Source of the DNA: Pseudoduganella violacea
GTDB taxonomy: Bacteria > Pseudomonadota > Gammaproteobacteria > Burkholderiales > Burkholderiaceae_D
Reading direction: 5' to 3'
NCBI RefSeq assembly: GCF_014191875.1
Contig: NZ_JACHXD010000021.1
Coordinates: 1-64,000 of the forward strand
DNA: 64,000 bases
Both the position numbers and the translations under genes were made by a program. Below are positions 1 to 7,264 of this stretch, piece after piece. How positions within the stretch are numbered: the first letter of the stretch is position 1; each line of letters begins with the position of its first letter. Below the pieces are notes generated by a model. That model ran no database searches and was not told the origin of the DNA. It saw nothing but the letters and a program-made list of their open reading frames with translations.

Positions 1-28
1 CAAATGTTTTACGTTTTCTTGTCGTCAT
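1..28 (-). CDS. Putative IS3-family transposase OrfA, N-terminal fragment
   Basis: Only the first nine codons are visible (MTTRKRKTF), running leftwards out of the window. A basic N-terminus of this kind is typical of IS3 OrfA helix-turn-helix proteins. A GAGGAG ribosome binding site lies 7 bases upstream of the ATG. Too little is present to judge whether the transposase is intact. Confidence 0.4.
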
Positions 29-88
29 GCTTTAACTCCTCAGATAGTGGATTTTCCACCTATTGAGGTGTCCGGGCAAATTAGACCA
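1..88 (-). mobile_element. End of an IS3-like insertion sequence, cut by the window edge
   Basis: Positions 69-88, read on the minus strand, give TGGTCTAATTTGCCCGGACA. This resembles the terminal inverted repeat of IS3-group elements (TGG... followed by CCGGACA). It is followed by a leader with a Shine-Dalgarno sequence (GAGGAG) and a short reading frame starting at 28 that runs off the window. Terminal repeat, leader and frame start lie in the order expected for the left end of an IS with orfA. The other end and any target duplication are outside the window, so the identification rests on pattern only. Confidence 0.5.
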
Positions 89-166
89 CGGCAGTCACCA
101 TGTCAGCTGAGGCGGTGGTAGCTAGCTTGTTACCATTAATTTTTTAAAACCTTGATTTTCATCAAG

Positions 167-186
167 TGAGAATGATTCTCATTTGT
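167..186. promoter_or_regulatory. Fur box upstream of the iron uptake operon
   Basis: Positions 167-181 are TGAGAATGATTCTCA, a perfect 7-1-7 inverted repeat one substitution per arm away from the classical Fur half-site arrangement TGATAAT-N-ATTATCA. The site lies about 90 bases upstream of ftrA and immediately precedes genes whose products are all expected in ferrous iron import. Iron-responsive repression by Fur is the natural reading. The spacing to the gene fits an operator overlapping the promoter. Confidence 0.8.
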
Positions 187-271
187 AATAGCATGTTGGT
201 CTTTCTTTGTAAGCGACAAGCAGAGCTTGGCGCGGCATCGAACTTCTACAACAACAAAGGGATTCCCCGCC

Positions 272-832
272 ATGCTATCTTCCGCCCGTTTTTTCACGCC
301 GCTTAAAGCCACGCTCGCTGTCCTCGCCGCAGTTTCCAGTTTCAGCGCCAACGCCGTCGAATATCCGATCGGCGCGCCGCAGCAGCGCTTTGGTATGGAA
401 ATCTCTGCCGTGTATCTGCAGCCGGTCGTGATGGAGCCGGACGGCATGATGCGCAAGGCGGAGGAGTCGGACATCCATATCGAGGCCGATGTGCGCGCGC
501 TGAGCGGCAATCCGAATGGCTTCGAGGAGGGCGCCTGGATCCCTTACCTGCTGGTGAAGTACGAAGTGAGCAAGGCTGGCAGCAACGACAAGATCGCCGG
601 CGATTTCATGCCGATGGTGGCCAACGACGGCGCCCACTACGGCGACAACGTCAAGCTGTTCGGCCCGGGCAAATACCACGTCAAATACACCATCCTGCCG
701 CCGAGCGAAAACAAGCATGCGCACTTCGGCCGCCATACCGACCGCCTGACCGGCGTGCGTCCATGGTTCAAGCCCTTCGTGGTGGAGTACGACTTCACCT
801 ATGCCGGCATCGGTAAGAAGGGAGGATATTGA
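272..832 (+). CDS. ftrA: Periplasmic iron-binding protein of the P19/Tpd family
   Basis: Exported 186-residue protein with a signal peptide (about 1-28, cleavage after ANA). The mature part matches the P19/Tpd/FtrA family, which binds iron, often with copper, in the periplasm and hands it to an FTR1 permease. Candidate metal ligands are Met42, His69 (in DIHIEAD), His122 (DGAHYGDN) and the histidine cluster 149/151/155 (HAHFGRH). The ATG at 272 was chosen over an upstream TTG at 227 because it puts the signal peptide at the N-terminus and has AAAGG upstream. It is the first gene of the ftr operon behind a Fur box. The gap to the next gene is only 3 bases. Confidence 0.88.
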   Translation: MLSSARFFTPLKATLAVLAAVSSFSANAVEYPIGAPQQRFGMEISAVYLQPVVMEPDGMMRKAEESDIHIEADVRALSGNPNGFEEGAWIPYLLVKYEVSKAGSNDKIAGDFMPMVANDGAHYGDNVKLFGPGKYHVKYTILPPSENKHAHFGRHTDRLTGVRPWFKPFVVEYDFTYAGIGKKGGY

Positions 833-835
833 GCG

Positions 836-2311
836 ATGCGCCGCACCTTCCCCTTGTCCACGCCTAAGGCGCTAGCGCTGGGCGCTGCCCTGCTGTGCGC
901 CACTGCCGGCGCCCAGGCGGCGCCTTCGCAGGCTGAATTAATCAAGCTGCTGGAAAAACTGAGCCAGAGGGTTGAACGTCTGGAGCAGCGCAACACGGAA
1001 CTGGAGCGCGAACTGCGCACGGCGCATGCGCCGCAAAGCGCGGCCAGCAATGTCGAAGAACGCGTGCAGGTGCTGGAGAAGCAGCAGGAAAGCCTGGCGC
1101 GCAGCCTGGAGACGGATGCGATCAGCGAGAAAGAGCCTGAGCTGACCATGCGCTTGAAAGCGATCGAGTCCCAGGCCCAGGGCATGCTCGCCGCCGCGCG
1201 CAAGGTCGATGCGCTCGATGGCATCAGCGCTGGCCTGAGCCTGACCACCGTGGTACAGAAAAACGCCAAGGCGGGCAGCCAGCTCAATTATCGCGGCGAC
1301 GGCTATGTCAGCCTGCCGCTGGAAGCGATCGGCGATATCAAACATAAGGTGTTCGCGCAATTCCGCCTCGGCCAGGGTTCCGGTCTGAACGAACATCTGT
1401 CCACGTATTCCGCGCCGAACGCCACCGCCTTCCGCCTGGCCAGTCTGCCCAACGACGACTCGGCGGCGATGCTGGCGCAAGCCTGGTATCAGGCCGATAT
1501 TCCGCTGCCGTTCGGCGGTTTCGCGCCGCGTTCCAAGGAGAGGCTGGAAGTCAATTTCGGCAAGATGGATCCCTTCGTCTTCTTCGACCAGAACGGCGCT
1601 GCGGGCGATGAAACGCGCCAGTTCATGAACGCGGCCTTCGTCCACAATCCTTTGCTCGATGCGGGCCATGATATCGGCGTTGACGGCAACGGCTTTGCGC
1701 CGGGCATGCGCCTGTCCTACTACAACGTGCAGGATAAGCAGCAGCCGTGGCGCCTTTCGCTTGGCGTCTTCGGCGCGGGCAAGCGCGGTGCTAACTATGA
1801 ACACAGCCTGGCGCAGCCGATGGTGATGGTGCAGGCGGAAACCGAGCAGCGCTTCTTTGGCGGCCTGGCGGGCAACTACCGCGTCTATGCCTGGCGTAAT
1901 CCGCAGGCGGCCCACTTCGACGAAAGCATCGTCGAGCCGGAAGTGCATACCGGCTGGGGCATTTCGGCCGACCAGCGTGTCGGCGATGGCGTGACCCTGT
2001 TCGGCCGCTATGGCCATCAGGTGAAGGGCAATGTGCGCTTCAACCGCGCGCTGACCTTGGGCGCGGAACTCAATGGTTCCTACTGGGACCGTGGCGCCGA
2101 CAGTCTGGGTCTGGCCTTCGGCCTGTTGAAGAACAGCCGCAGCTTCAATGACGCCGGCAGCGGCGAGCAGGTGGCCGAGCTGTATTACCGCTACCGCATC
2201 AACAAGCAGTTCGAGCTGTCGCCCAATATCCAGTACATCGGCCATCCTGGCGGCGAGCGCGGCGCGGATGCGATGAGAATCCTTGGCGTGCGCGCCCAGC
2301 TGACTTATTGA
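836..2311 (+). CDS. OprB-like outer-membrane porin with N-terminal coiled coil
   Basis: 491 residues. A signal peptide (about 1-28, ending AGAQA) is followed by a leucine/glutamate heptad region (about 35-95) and then a beta-rich domain with alternating hydrophobic/polar strands ending in an aromatic residue (LTY), as in outer-membrane barrels. The segment FGKMDPFVFFDQNGAAGD resembles the carbohydrate-selective porin OprB family. It sits inside the ftr operon (3 bases after ftrA, 8 bases before the ftrB ATG), so it probably provides outer-membrane passage for iron or an iron complex. That role is inferred from position; the family is usually linked to sugars. The coiled coil may be a periplasmic trimerisation or peptidoglycan-contact segment, as in other coiled-coil porins. 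Confidence 0.72.
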   Translation: MRRTFPLSTPKALALGAALLCATAGAQAAPSQAELIKLLEKLSQRVERLEQRNTELERELRTAHAPQSAASNVEERVQVLEKQQESLARSLETDAISEKEPELTMRLKAIESQAQGMLAAARKVDALDGISAGLSLTTVVQKNAKAGSQLNYRGDGYVSLPLEAIGDIKHKVFAQFRLGQGSGLNEHLSTYSAPNATAFRLASLPNDDSAAMLAQAWYQADIPLPFGGFAPRSKERLEVNFGKMDPFVFFDQNGAAGDETRQFMNAAFVHNPLLDAGHDIGVDGNGFAPGMRLSYYNVQDKQQPWRLSLGVFGAGKRGANYEHSLAQPMVMVQAETEQRFFGGLAGNYRVYAWRNPQAAHFDESIVEPEVHTGWGISADQRVGDGVTLFGRYGHQVKGNVRFNRALTLGAELNGSYWDRGADSLGLAFGLLKNSRSFNDAGSGEQVAELYYRYRINKQFELSPNIQYIGHPGGERGADAMRILGVRAQLTY

Positions 2312-2319
2312 GGCCCGCC

Positions 2320-2673
2320 ATGCAGATGATTCGCCACTTGCTGTTGCCTCTGCTGCCTTTGCTGGCCGTGCTGGGCATCCTGGGCGCCGTGCCGGTGCAG
2401 GCGGAAGAAATGCCGACCTTCACCCTGGTGATGCGCGCCGGGCGCTTCCTGCCGGAGACGATCGAGGTGCCGGCCAATACCAAGTTCCGTTTGCTGGTGA
2501 AGAACGAGGGACCGGGCGCCGAGGAGTTCGAAAGCGTGGAGCTGCGCAAGGAGAAGGTGCTGGCGCCTGGCGCGTCGAGCTTCCTGATCTTCCAGCCGCT
2601 CAAACCCGGCACGTATAAATTCTTTGGCGAGTTCCACCCGGCGACGGCGCAGGGACGCATCGTTGCGAAGTAA
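2320..2673 (+). CDS. ftrB: Cupredoxin-like periplasmic protein of a ferrous iron transporter
   Basis: 117-residue exported protein: signal peptide about 1-28 (ending PVQA), then a short single-domain cupredoxin-type beta sandwich. The family works with P19 proteins and FTR1 permeases, probably oxidising Fe(II) or shuttling electrons through copper. The start was taken at ATG 2320; ATG 2326 and a TTG overlapping the porin stop are alternatives. The classical type-1 copper cluster (Cys plus two His) is not obvious: no cysteine is present, only a single His near the C-terminus (EFHPATAQ). Its chemistry may therefore differ from blue copper proteins, as is typical of this iron-associated subgroup. 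Confidence 0.8.
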   Translation: MQMIRHLLLPLLPLLAVLGILGAVPVQAEEMPTFTLVMRAGRFLPETIEVPANTKFRLLVKNEGPGAEEFESVELRKEKVLAPGASSFLIFQPLKPGTYKFFGEFHPATAQGRIVAK

Positions 2674-2682
2674 GGAGTATTC

Positions 2683-3486
2683 ATGCTGAGTTCCCTCTTT
2701 ATCGTCTGGCGCGAAAGCGTGGAGGCCATGCTGATCATCGGCATCCTCTACGCTTGGCTGAAGAGTAATCCTCAGGGTGCGGTTGGCCTGCGCGCGCTGT
2801 GGGGCGGCGTCGTGGCGGGCATTGCGCTGGCCGGTCTGCTGGGCTGGACCATGCTGGCGGTGCAGGGCGAGCTGGCCGGCGAGGCGCTGGAGTGGTTCCA
2901 GACGGCGATGCTGTTCCTGGCTGCGCTGCTGATCGTGCAGATGGTGCTGTGGATGCAGAAACATGGCCGCCATATGCGGCAAGGCCTGGAACGCGAGCTG
3001 GCGCAGGCGTCCGAAAAGCTCGGCGTCCTCGGCGTGGCCGTCGTCGCCGCGCTGGCGGTGGCGCGCGAGGGCGCGGAAACCGTGATCTTCCTGTACGGGA
3101 TGCAGATGGATGATCCGGCCGGCAGCGCCATCGCTTTTGGCGCGGGCGTTCTCCTCGCAGGGATCACCGCCTGGATCGTCAACCGTGGCCTGGGCATGCT
3201 CAATTACCGCAACTTCTTTCGCGTCAGCGGCCTGCTGCTGCTGCTGTTTGCGGTGGCGCTGCTGGCTGCCGGAACGGACCGCCTGATCGGCATGGGCGCC
3301 TTGCCGCCGCTGGTCGATCCGCTGTGGGATACCTCGCTGCTGCTCGACGACAGCAGTCCTTCCGGCGCCTTGCTGTCGGCCTTCACCGGCTACCGCGCGC
3401 GTCCATCGCTGATGCTGGCCATCGTGTATGTGGTGTTCTGGCTTGCGGTGCTGCGGGTGCAAAGGCGATTGAAGCGCAATGCGTGA
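2683..3486 (+). CDS. ftrC: FTR1-family high-affinity iron permease
   Basis: Polytopic membrane protein of 267 residues with about seven hydrophobic segments. It carries the two REXXE iron-coordination motifs that define FTR1/EfeU permeases: RESVE at 10-14 and REGAE at 128-132. It is the inner-membrane channel through which iron supplied by FtrA/FtrB enters the cytoplasm. A good ribosome binding site (AAGGAG) precedes the ATG. The gene overlaps the next by 8 bases if the upstream ftrD start is used, showing tight operon packing. Confidence 0.93.
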   Translation: MLSSLFIVWRESVEAMLIIGILYAWLKSNPQGAVGLRALWGGVVAGIALAGLLGWTMLAVQGELAGEALEWFQTAMLFLAALLIVQMVLWMQKHGRHMRQGLERELAQASEKLGVLGVAVVAALAVAREGAETVIFLYGMQMDDPAGSAIAFGAGVLLAGITAWIVNRGLGMLNYRNFFRVSGLLLLLFAVALLAAGTDRLIGMGALPPLVDPLWDTSLLLDDSSPSGALLSAFTGYRARPSLMLAIVYVVFWLAVLRVQRRLKRNA

Positions 3487-4858
3487 GGTGGAGCTGATGG
3501 CCGCACCCAGGGCCGGCATGCTGGCGCGTCTTGGCGACGCGATGGCGCGCCGGCGCGGGACCATTCTCGCGCTGCAGTGGTGCGTGATCGTCTTCTATCT
3601 GGTGCTGCTGGTGGTGCCGGCCTTCATGCCGATTCCGGACCAGGACGCGCATCTGTATTCGAATCTGCGCCTGTTCGCGCAGTTCATGTTCTGGGGCATC
3701 TGGTGGCCCTTCGTGATGCTGGCCACCATGCTGTTTGGGCGCGCATGGTGCGGCGTCTTCTGTCCCGAAGGCGCGCTGACCGAACTGGCGAGCAGGCATG
3801 GCCTGGGGCGCTCGATTCCGCGCTGGATGCGCTGGGGCGGCTGGCCGTTCACGGCTTTCGTCTGCACCACCGTGTATGGACAGCTGGTCAGCGTCTACGA
3901 GTATCCGCAGGCGGCCTTGCTGGTGCTGGGCGGTTCCACCGTGGTGGCGGTCGCCGTCGGCTTCGTGTATGGCAAGGGCAAGCGCGTCTGGTGCCGCTAT
4001 CTGTGTCCGGCCAGCGGCGTGTTCGCACTGCTGGCGAAAATCGCGCCCGTGCATTTCCGTGTCAGCGAAGAGGCTTGGCAGCGCGATACCAGCCGCAAAC
4101 CGATGGTCAATTGCGCACCGCTGATCGATATCCGCCACATGAAGAGTGCGTCGGCCTGCCATGCCTGCGGGCGTTGCAGCGGCTATCGCGGCGCGGTGCA
4201 GCTGGCGGCACGCAGTCCGGCCGCCGAGATTCTGGCGCGCGGCAATAAGGAGGCTGGGCGCGGCGAAGTGCTGACGCTGATCTTTGGCGTGATCGGCATT
4301 GCCACCGCTGCTTTCCAATGGTCGTCCAGCCGCTTCTTCGTGCAGATGAAAACCGCTGCCGCCACCTGGCTGATCGAGCGCGACTCCTTCATGCTGCTGA
4401 ACGATAACGCGCCCTGGTGGCTGCTCACGCATTACCCAGCGGCCAACGATGTATTCAGCTGGCTCGATGGCCTGTGCATCCTCGCCTATATTCTCGGTGG
4501 TGGATCGGCTTTGGGCTTGGCCGTGTTCGCGGCGGTCTGGCTGGCGGCCCGGTTGGCCGGTCCAGGCGCGCTGTCGTGGCGGCGTCTGGCCATGGGGCTG
4601 GTGCCGATGGCGGGAACGGGCGTTTTCCTCGGCCTGACCATGCTGACGCTGACGCATCTGAAGGCGGAACGCATTGTGCTGGCCTGGGTGCCGGCGGCGC
4701 GCATGCTGCTGCTCACTGGCGGCAGTGGTTTCTCCGCGTGGCTGGGCTGGCGGCTGGCGGATCGCGCGCCAATCGCGCGACGGCTGGCGACGTTCGCGGT
4801 GTATGCGCTGCCTTTAGCCCTGATCGATGCGATCTGGGGCCTTGCCGTTTTTTCGTGA
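3479..4858 (+). CDS. ftrD: Polyferredoxin-like membrane protein of a ferrous iron transporter
   Basis: 459 residues, multi-spanning, NapH/FtrD-like. Two CX3CP clusters (Cys91/95 in WCGVFCPEG and Cys172/176 in WCRYLCPASG) plus a CXXCXXC group (Cys227/230/233) indicate 4Fe-4S binding on the cytoplasmic side. In FtrABCD systems of Bordetella and Brucella this subunit takes electrons released by ferrous iron oxidation during uptake. The last 200 residues add further membrane segments. The start is uncertain: ATG 3479 overlaps ftrC, while ATG 3497 has a better-placed GAGG. It is the last gene of the operon; no strong intrinsic terminator is visible after it. Confidence 0.85.
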   Translation: MREVELMAAPRAGMLARLGDAMARRRGTILALQWCVIVFYLVLLVVPAFMPIPDQDAHLYSNLRLFAQFMFWGIWWPFVMLATMLFGRAWCGVFCPEGALTELASRHGLGRSIPRWMRWGGWPFTAFVCTTVYGQLVSVYEYPQAALLVLGGSTVVAVAVGFVYGKGKRVWCRYLCPASGVFALLAKIAPVHFRVSEEAWQRDTSRKPMVNCAPLIDIRHMKSASACHACGRCSGYRGAVQLAARSPAAEILARGNKEAGRGEVLTLIFGVIGIATAAFQWSSSRFFVQMKTAAATWLIERDSFMLLNDNAPWWLLTHYPAANDVFSWLDGLCILAYILGGGSALGLAVFAAVWLAARLAGPGALSWRRLAMGLVPMAGTGVFLGLTMLTLTHLKAERIVLAWVPAARMLLLTGGSGFSAWLGWRLADRAPIARRLATFAVYALPLALIDAIWGLAVFS

Positions 4859-5119
4859 TGGCGCCAGCAGGCGGAGTGTTACCAACGGTTAGGATGTAAG
4901 CTTCGACGATGAGTTGTTTACGGTGGCGGATGGCGCGCAAGCCCGTTTTTCCGGGGCAGCGCGTGAATCCGGCTCAAAGGACAACTTGTTACAAAGTAAT
5001 TTCTCCCTGCATTGTCTTTATTCTTTTCCAACAGTACACTCGGTTACAACATTGGCTGAATTGCAGCCTGTGTTGACTCAACCGGGGCATGTCCTCCAAA
5101 TAAAGAAAAGGAGTATGAA

Positions 5120-5848
5120 GTGAAAAAATATGGGGCAGAATTTTTTGGCACCTTCTGGCTGGTGCTGGGCGGCTGCGGCAGCGCCGTGCTGGCGGCGGCG
5201 TTTCCTAACGTCGGTATCGGCCTGCATGGCGTGTCGCTGGCCTTTGGTCTGACGGTGCTGACCATGGCGTTCGCCATCGGCCACATCTCGGGCTGCCATC
5301 TGAATCCGGCCGTTTCCATCGGCCTGTGGGCGGGCGGACGCTTCCCGGCCAAAGACCTGGTGCCATACATCGTGGCGCAGGTGCTGGGCGGAATTGCGGC
5401 AGGCGGCATTCTCTACCTGATCGCCAGCGGCAAGGCCGGTTTCGACGTGAGCGCCGGTTTCGCCTCCAACGGCTATGGCGAACACTCGCCGGGCGGCTAC
5501 AGCCTGGTCGCGGCGCTGGTCACTGAGATTGTGATGACCGCCTTCTTCCTGATCGTGATCCTGGGCGCGACCGACAAGCGCGCGCCGCAAGGCTTCGCAC
5601 CGATCGCCATCGGCCTGTGCCTGACCCTGATCCACCTGATCAGCATCCCTGTCACCAACACCTCGGTCAATCCGGCGCGCAGCACCGCCGTGGCCCTGTA
5701 CGTTGGCGATTGGGCCGTAGGCCAGCTGTGGCTGTTCTGGGTCGCCCCGATTGTCGGCGCTATCGTCGGCGCGGGCATCTACCGCTTCATCGGCAGCGAA
5801 GAAAACGCTACCGCCCCAGCAGCGGCACAAGCCGGCGCGCGCAGCTAA
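5120..5848 (+). CDS. aqpZ: Aquaporin Z
   Basis: 242-residue six-helix water channel with both NPA boxes (HLNPAVS at 60-66, SVNPARS at 182-188). The selectivity-filter residues Phe42, His172, Thr181 and Arg187 correspond to the narrow, water-specific set of E. coli AqpZ, so glycerol transport is unlikely. The GTG start at 5120 has a strong AAAGGAG 6 bases upstream; no in-frame ATG would keep helix 1. It is monocistronic: 261 bases without a recognised gene precede it and an intrinsic terminator follows. Confidence 0.95.
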   Translation: MKKYGAEFFGTFWLVLGGCGSAVLAAAFPNVGIGLHGVSLAFGLTVLTMAFAIGHISGCHLNPAVSIGLWAGGRFPAKDLVPYIVAQVLGGIAAGGILYLIASGKAGFDVSAGFASNGYGEHSPGGYSLVAALVTEIVMTAFFLIVILGATDKRAPQGFAPIAIGLCLTLIHLISIPVTNTSVNPARSTAVALYVGDWAVGQLWLFWVAPIVGAIVGAGIYRFIGSEENATAPAAAQAGARS

Positions 5849-5868
5849 CTCAGCATCACCGCAGCAAC

Positions 5869-5893
5869 AAAAAGGGGCGCGAGCCCCTTTTTT
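5869..5893 (+). terminator. Rho-independent terminator after aqpZ
   Basis: A perfect 10-bp stem (AAAAAGGGGC / GCCCCTTTTT) with a GCGA tetraloop, ending in a T run. It lies 20 bases after the aqpZ stop codon. The A-tract on the left arm also makes it usable from the other strand, which suits the converging gene at 5955. Confidence 0.9.
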
Positions 5894-5900
5894 GTTGTTC

Positions 5901-5944
5901 AGCCCGTGTCCGATTGGGGTCTGACCCCAAGGTGGACACGGGCT
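5901..5944. repeat. Intergenic palindromic repeat (REP-like)
   Basis: Nested inverted repeat: outer arms AGCCCGTGTCC / GGACACGGGCT (11 bp perfect) and inner arms TTGGGG / CCCCAA around a TCTGA loop, giving the core GGGGTCTGACCCC. It lies between the convergent genes aqpZ and 5955-7220, directly after the aqpZ terminator. Palindromes with this core are, from memory, common between genes in Oxalobacteraceae. Only this copy occurs here, so dispersion cannot be shown from the window. Confidence 0.7.
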
Positions 5945-5954
5945 GGGCTGTAGG

Positions 5955-7220
5955 TCAGGAGAGTTTGAGCACTTGCGGTTTGCGGTCTTTGGCGCTGCAG
6001 TAGACGAAGGCTTGCAGCGAGGGGATCCAGCGGAACTTGGACCAGATGTTGTTGACGGCGCTTTGCAGCTTGGGCTGGCCAGCGGTGTCGTTGGGCCAGT
6101 GCTGCAGCGGCATCACACTCCAGGTCCACGGGCTGCCGGCGGGATTGGTGGCGGGCGGCTTCAGCTTCACGACCACCGGCGGATTGGCCGATTGGTCGAG
6201 GCCGACGATGCAGCCCAGCTCGTCCACCCATTGCAGGCCGAGCGCGTCGGGACGGTGGAAGTTGATGCCGTTGCCGTCATAGCCCTCCTGCAGCGAGGGC
6301 ACATTGCCCAGCGTCGTCACCTGGGCGCTGGCGCCCGTGGCCAGGTTGCGGATGTAGAGGTTGCGGAAGCGTGTGCCGGCATTCGGCCCCAGCGAGTAGC
6401 CGCCGTCGACCGCCACCAGCAGGTTGAGCGCATTGCACAGCACCAGGGCGCCATTGGCGAGATTGCCGCCCACGGCCGGGTGCTGGGTGATGGCGCCGGT
6501 CTTGCTGACGAACAGGGTGTAGTCGGTCGGCCCCACGGCCGTCACCCACCAGCCCTGGCGCGCATTGTCCATCACCGTGATCGGGTAGCTGCCGGTGCTG
6601 TTCGAATTGGCCGACAGGCGGATGCGGTTGGGATCGGCATTTTGCGCCTGGCGCGTGGCCAGCTGGCTGTAGCCGTTCTGGGTCTTCGAGATGTCGAGCA
6701 GGTTGATGCGGTTTTCGAAGGGGCTGCCGGCCCAGAAGAAGGAGGCCAGCGAGCCGCGCGTGCCGCCGCCCCAGGCGCGCGGGAATTCCTGCAGGCCCAG
6801 ATAGGTGTGCGGCGTGTACGGCGTGCCGTCCGGCGCCAGGCCGTTGACGAAGGCGCTGGCCAGGTTCGGCGCGGCCGGCACATTGGCGACGCTCCAGCGC
6901 AGCGTGGAGAAGTCGCAGATCAGCGAGAACTGCACGTTCGGCACTTCGCGGCTGGGCTCATGCCCGCCCGAGTAATACACTTGCGCGCCCAGCGGGCTGT
7001 AATCGCGCAACACGGCACTGCCGCCCCAGACATTGAAGGGATTGTTCATCGCCGCCGTGTCGCTGGGCGAGGTGCGGTAGAGCGCGGGCGTGACGTCCTG
7101 CGCATTGTTCAGCATCGGCACGTCGGCGAAGTAGCCGGCCGGCGGCACCCAGGCGGGCAGGCCGACCACCGGCTTGGCCACGATCTGGATGGTGAAGGGA
7201 TTGGAAAATGCTTGCGCCAT
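5955..7220 (-). CDS. Uncharacterised 421-residue protein, probable beta-propeller-like, with SNPFTIQI N-terminal tag
   Basis: I do not recognise a named family. The protein is rich in Gly, Asn, aromatic and short beta-forming stretches, with segments such as YYSGGHEP and WVDELGCIVGLDQS, which suggest a kelch/propeller-like fold. There is no signal peptide. Residues 6-13 (SNPFTIQI) are identical to residues 6-13 of the neighbouring 678-residue protein. The start is supported by AAAGG 7 bases upstream. It is the last gene of a three-gene minus-strand operon (44 bases after the previous stop), so it probably acts with the lipoprotein and the large protein upstream, at the cell surface or in the periplasm if it is co-exported. 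Function unknown. Confidence 0.75.
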   Translation of the reverse strand: MAQAFSNPFTIQIVAKPVVGLPAWVPPAGYFADVPMLNNAQDVTPALYRTSPSDTAAMNNPFNVWGGSAVLRDYSPLGAQVYYSGGHEPSREVPNVQFSLICDFSTLRWSVANVPAAPNLASAFVNGLAPDGTPYTPHTYLGLQEFPRAWGGGTRGSLASFFWAGSPFENRINLLDISKTQNGYSQLATRQAQNADPNRIRLSANSNSTGSYPITVMDNARQGWWVTAVGPTDYTLFVSKTGAITQHPAVGGNLANGALVLCNALNLLVAVDGGYSLGPNAGTRFRNLYIRNLATGASAQVTTLGNVPSLQEGYDGNGINFHRPDALGLQWVDELGCIVGLDQSANPPVVVKLKPPATNPAGSPWTWSVMPLQHWPNDTAGQPKLQSAVNNIWSKFRWIPSLQAFVYCSAKDRKPQVLKLS

Positions 7221-7264
7221 GAGGCGGCCTTTCTAAAACTGATATCGTCTAAATGCCCGCCGCA

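Noticed and set aside
938..2245. Long minus-strand open frame opposite the OprB-like porin
   Set aside because: Low-complexity Arg/Ala/Gly-rich translation with no domain; arises from the codon bias of the GC-rich sense gene.
5072..5102. TTGACT ... CAAATA as an aqpZ promoter
   Set aside because: Spacing of 19 and a poor -10 box; not better than chance in an AT-richer spacer.
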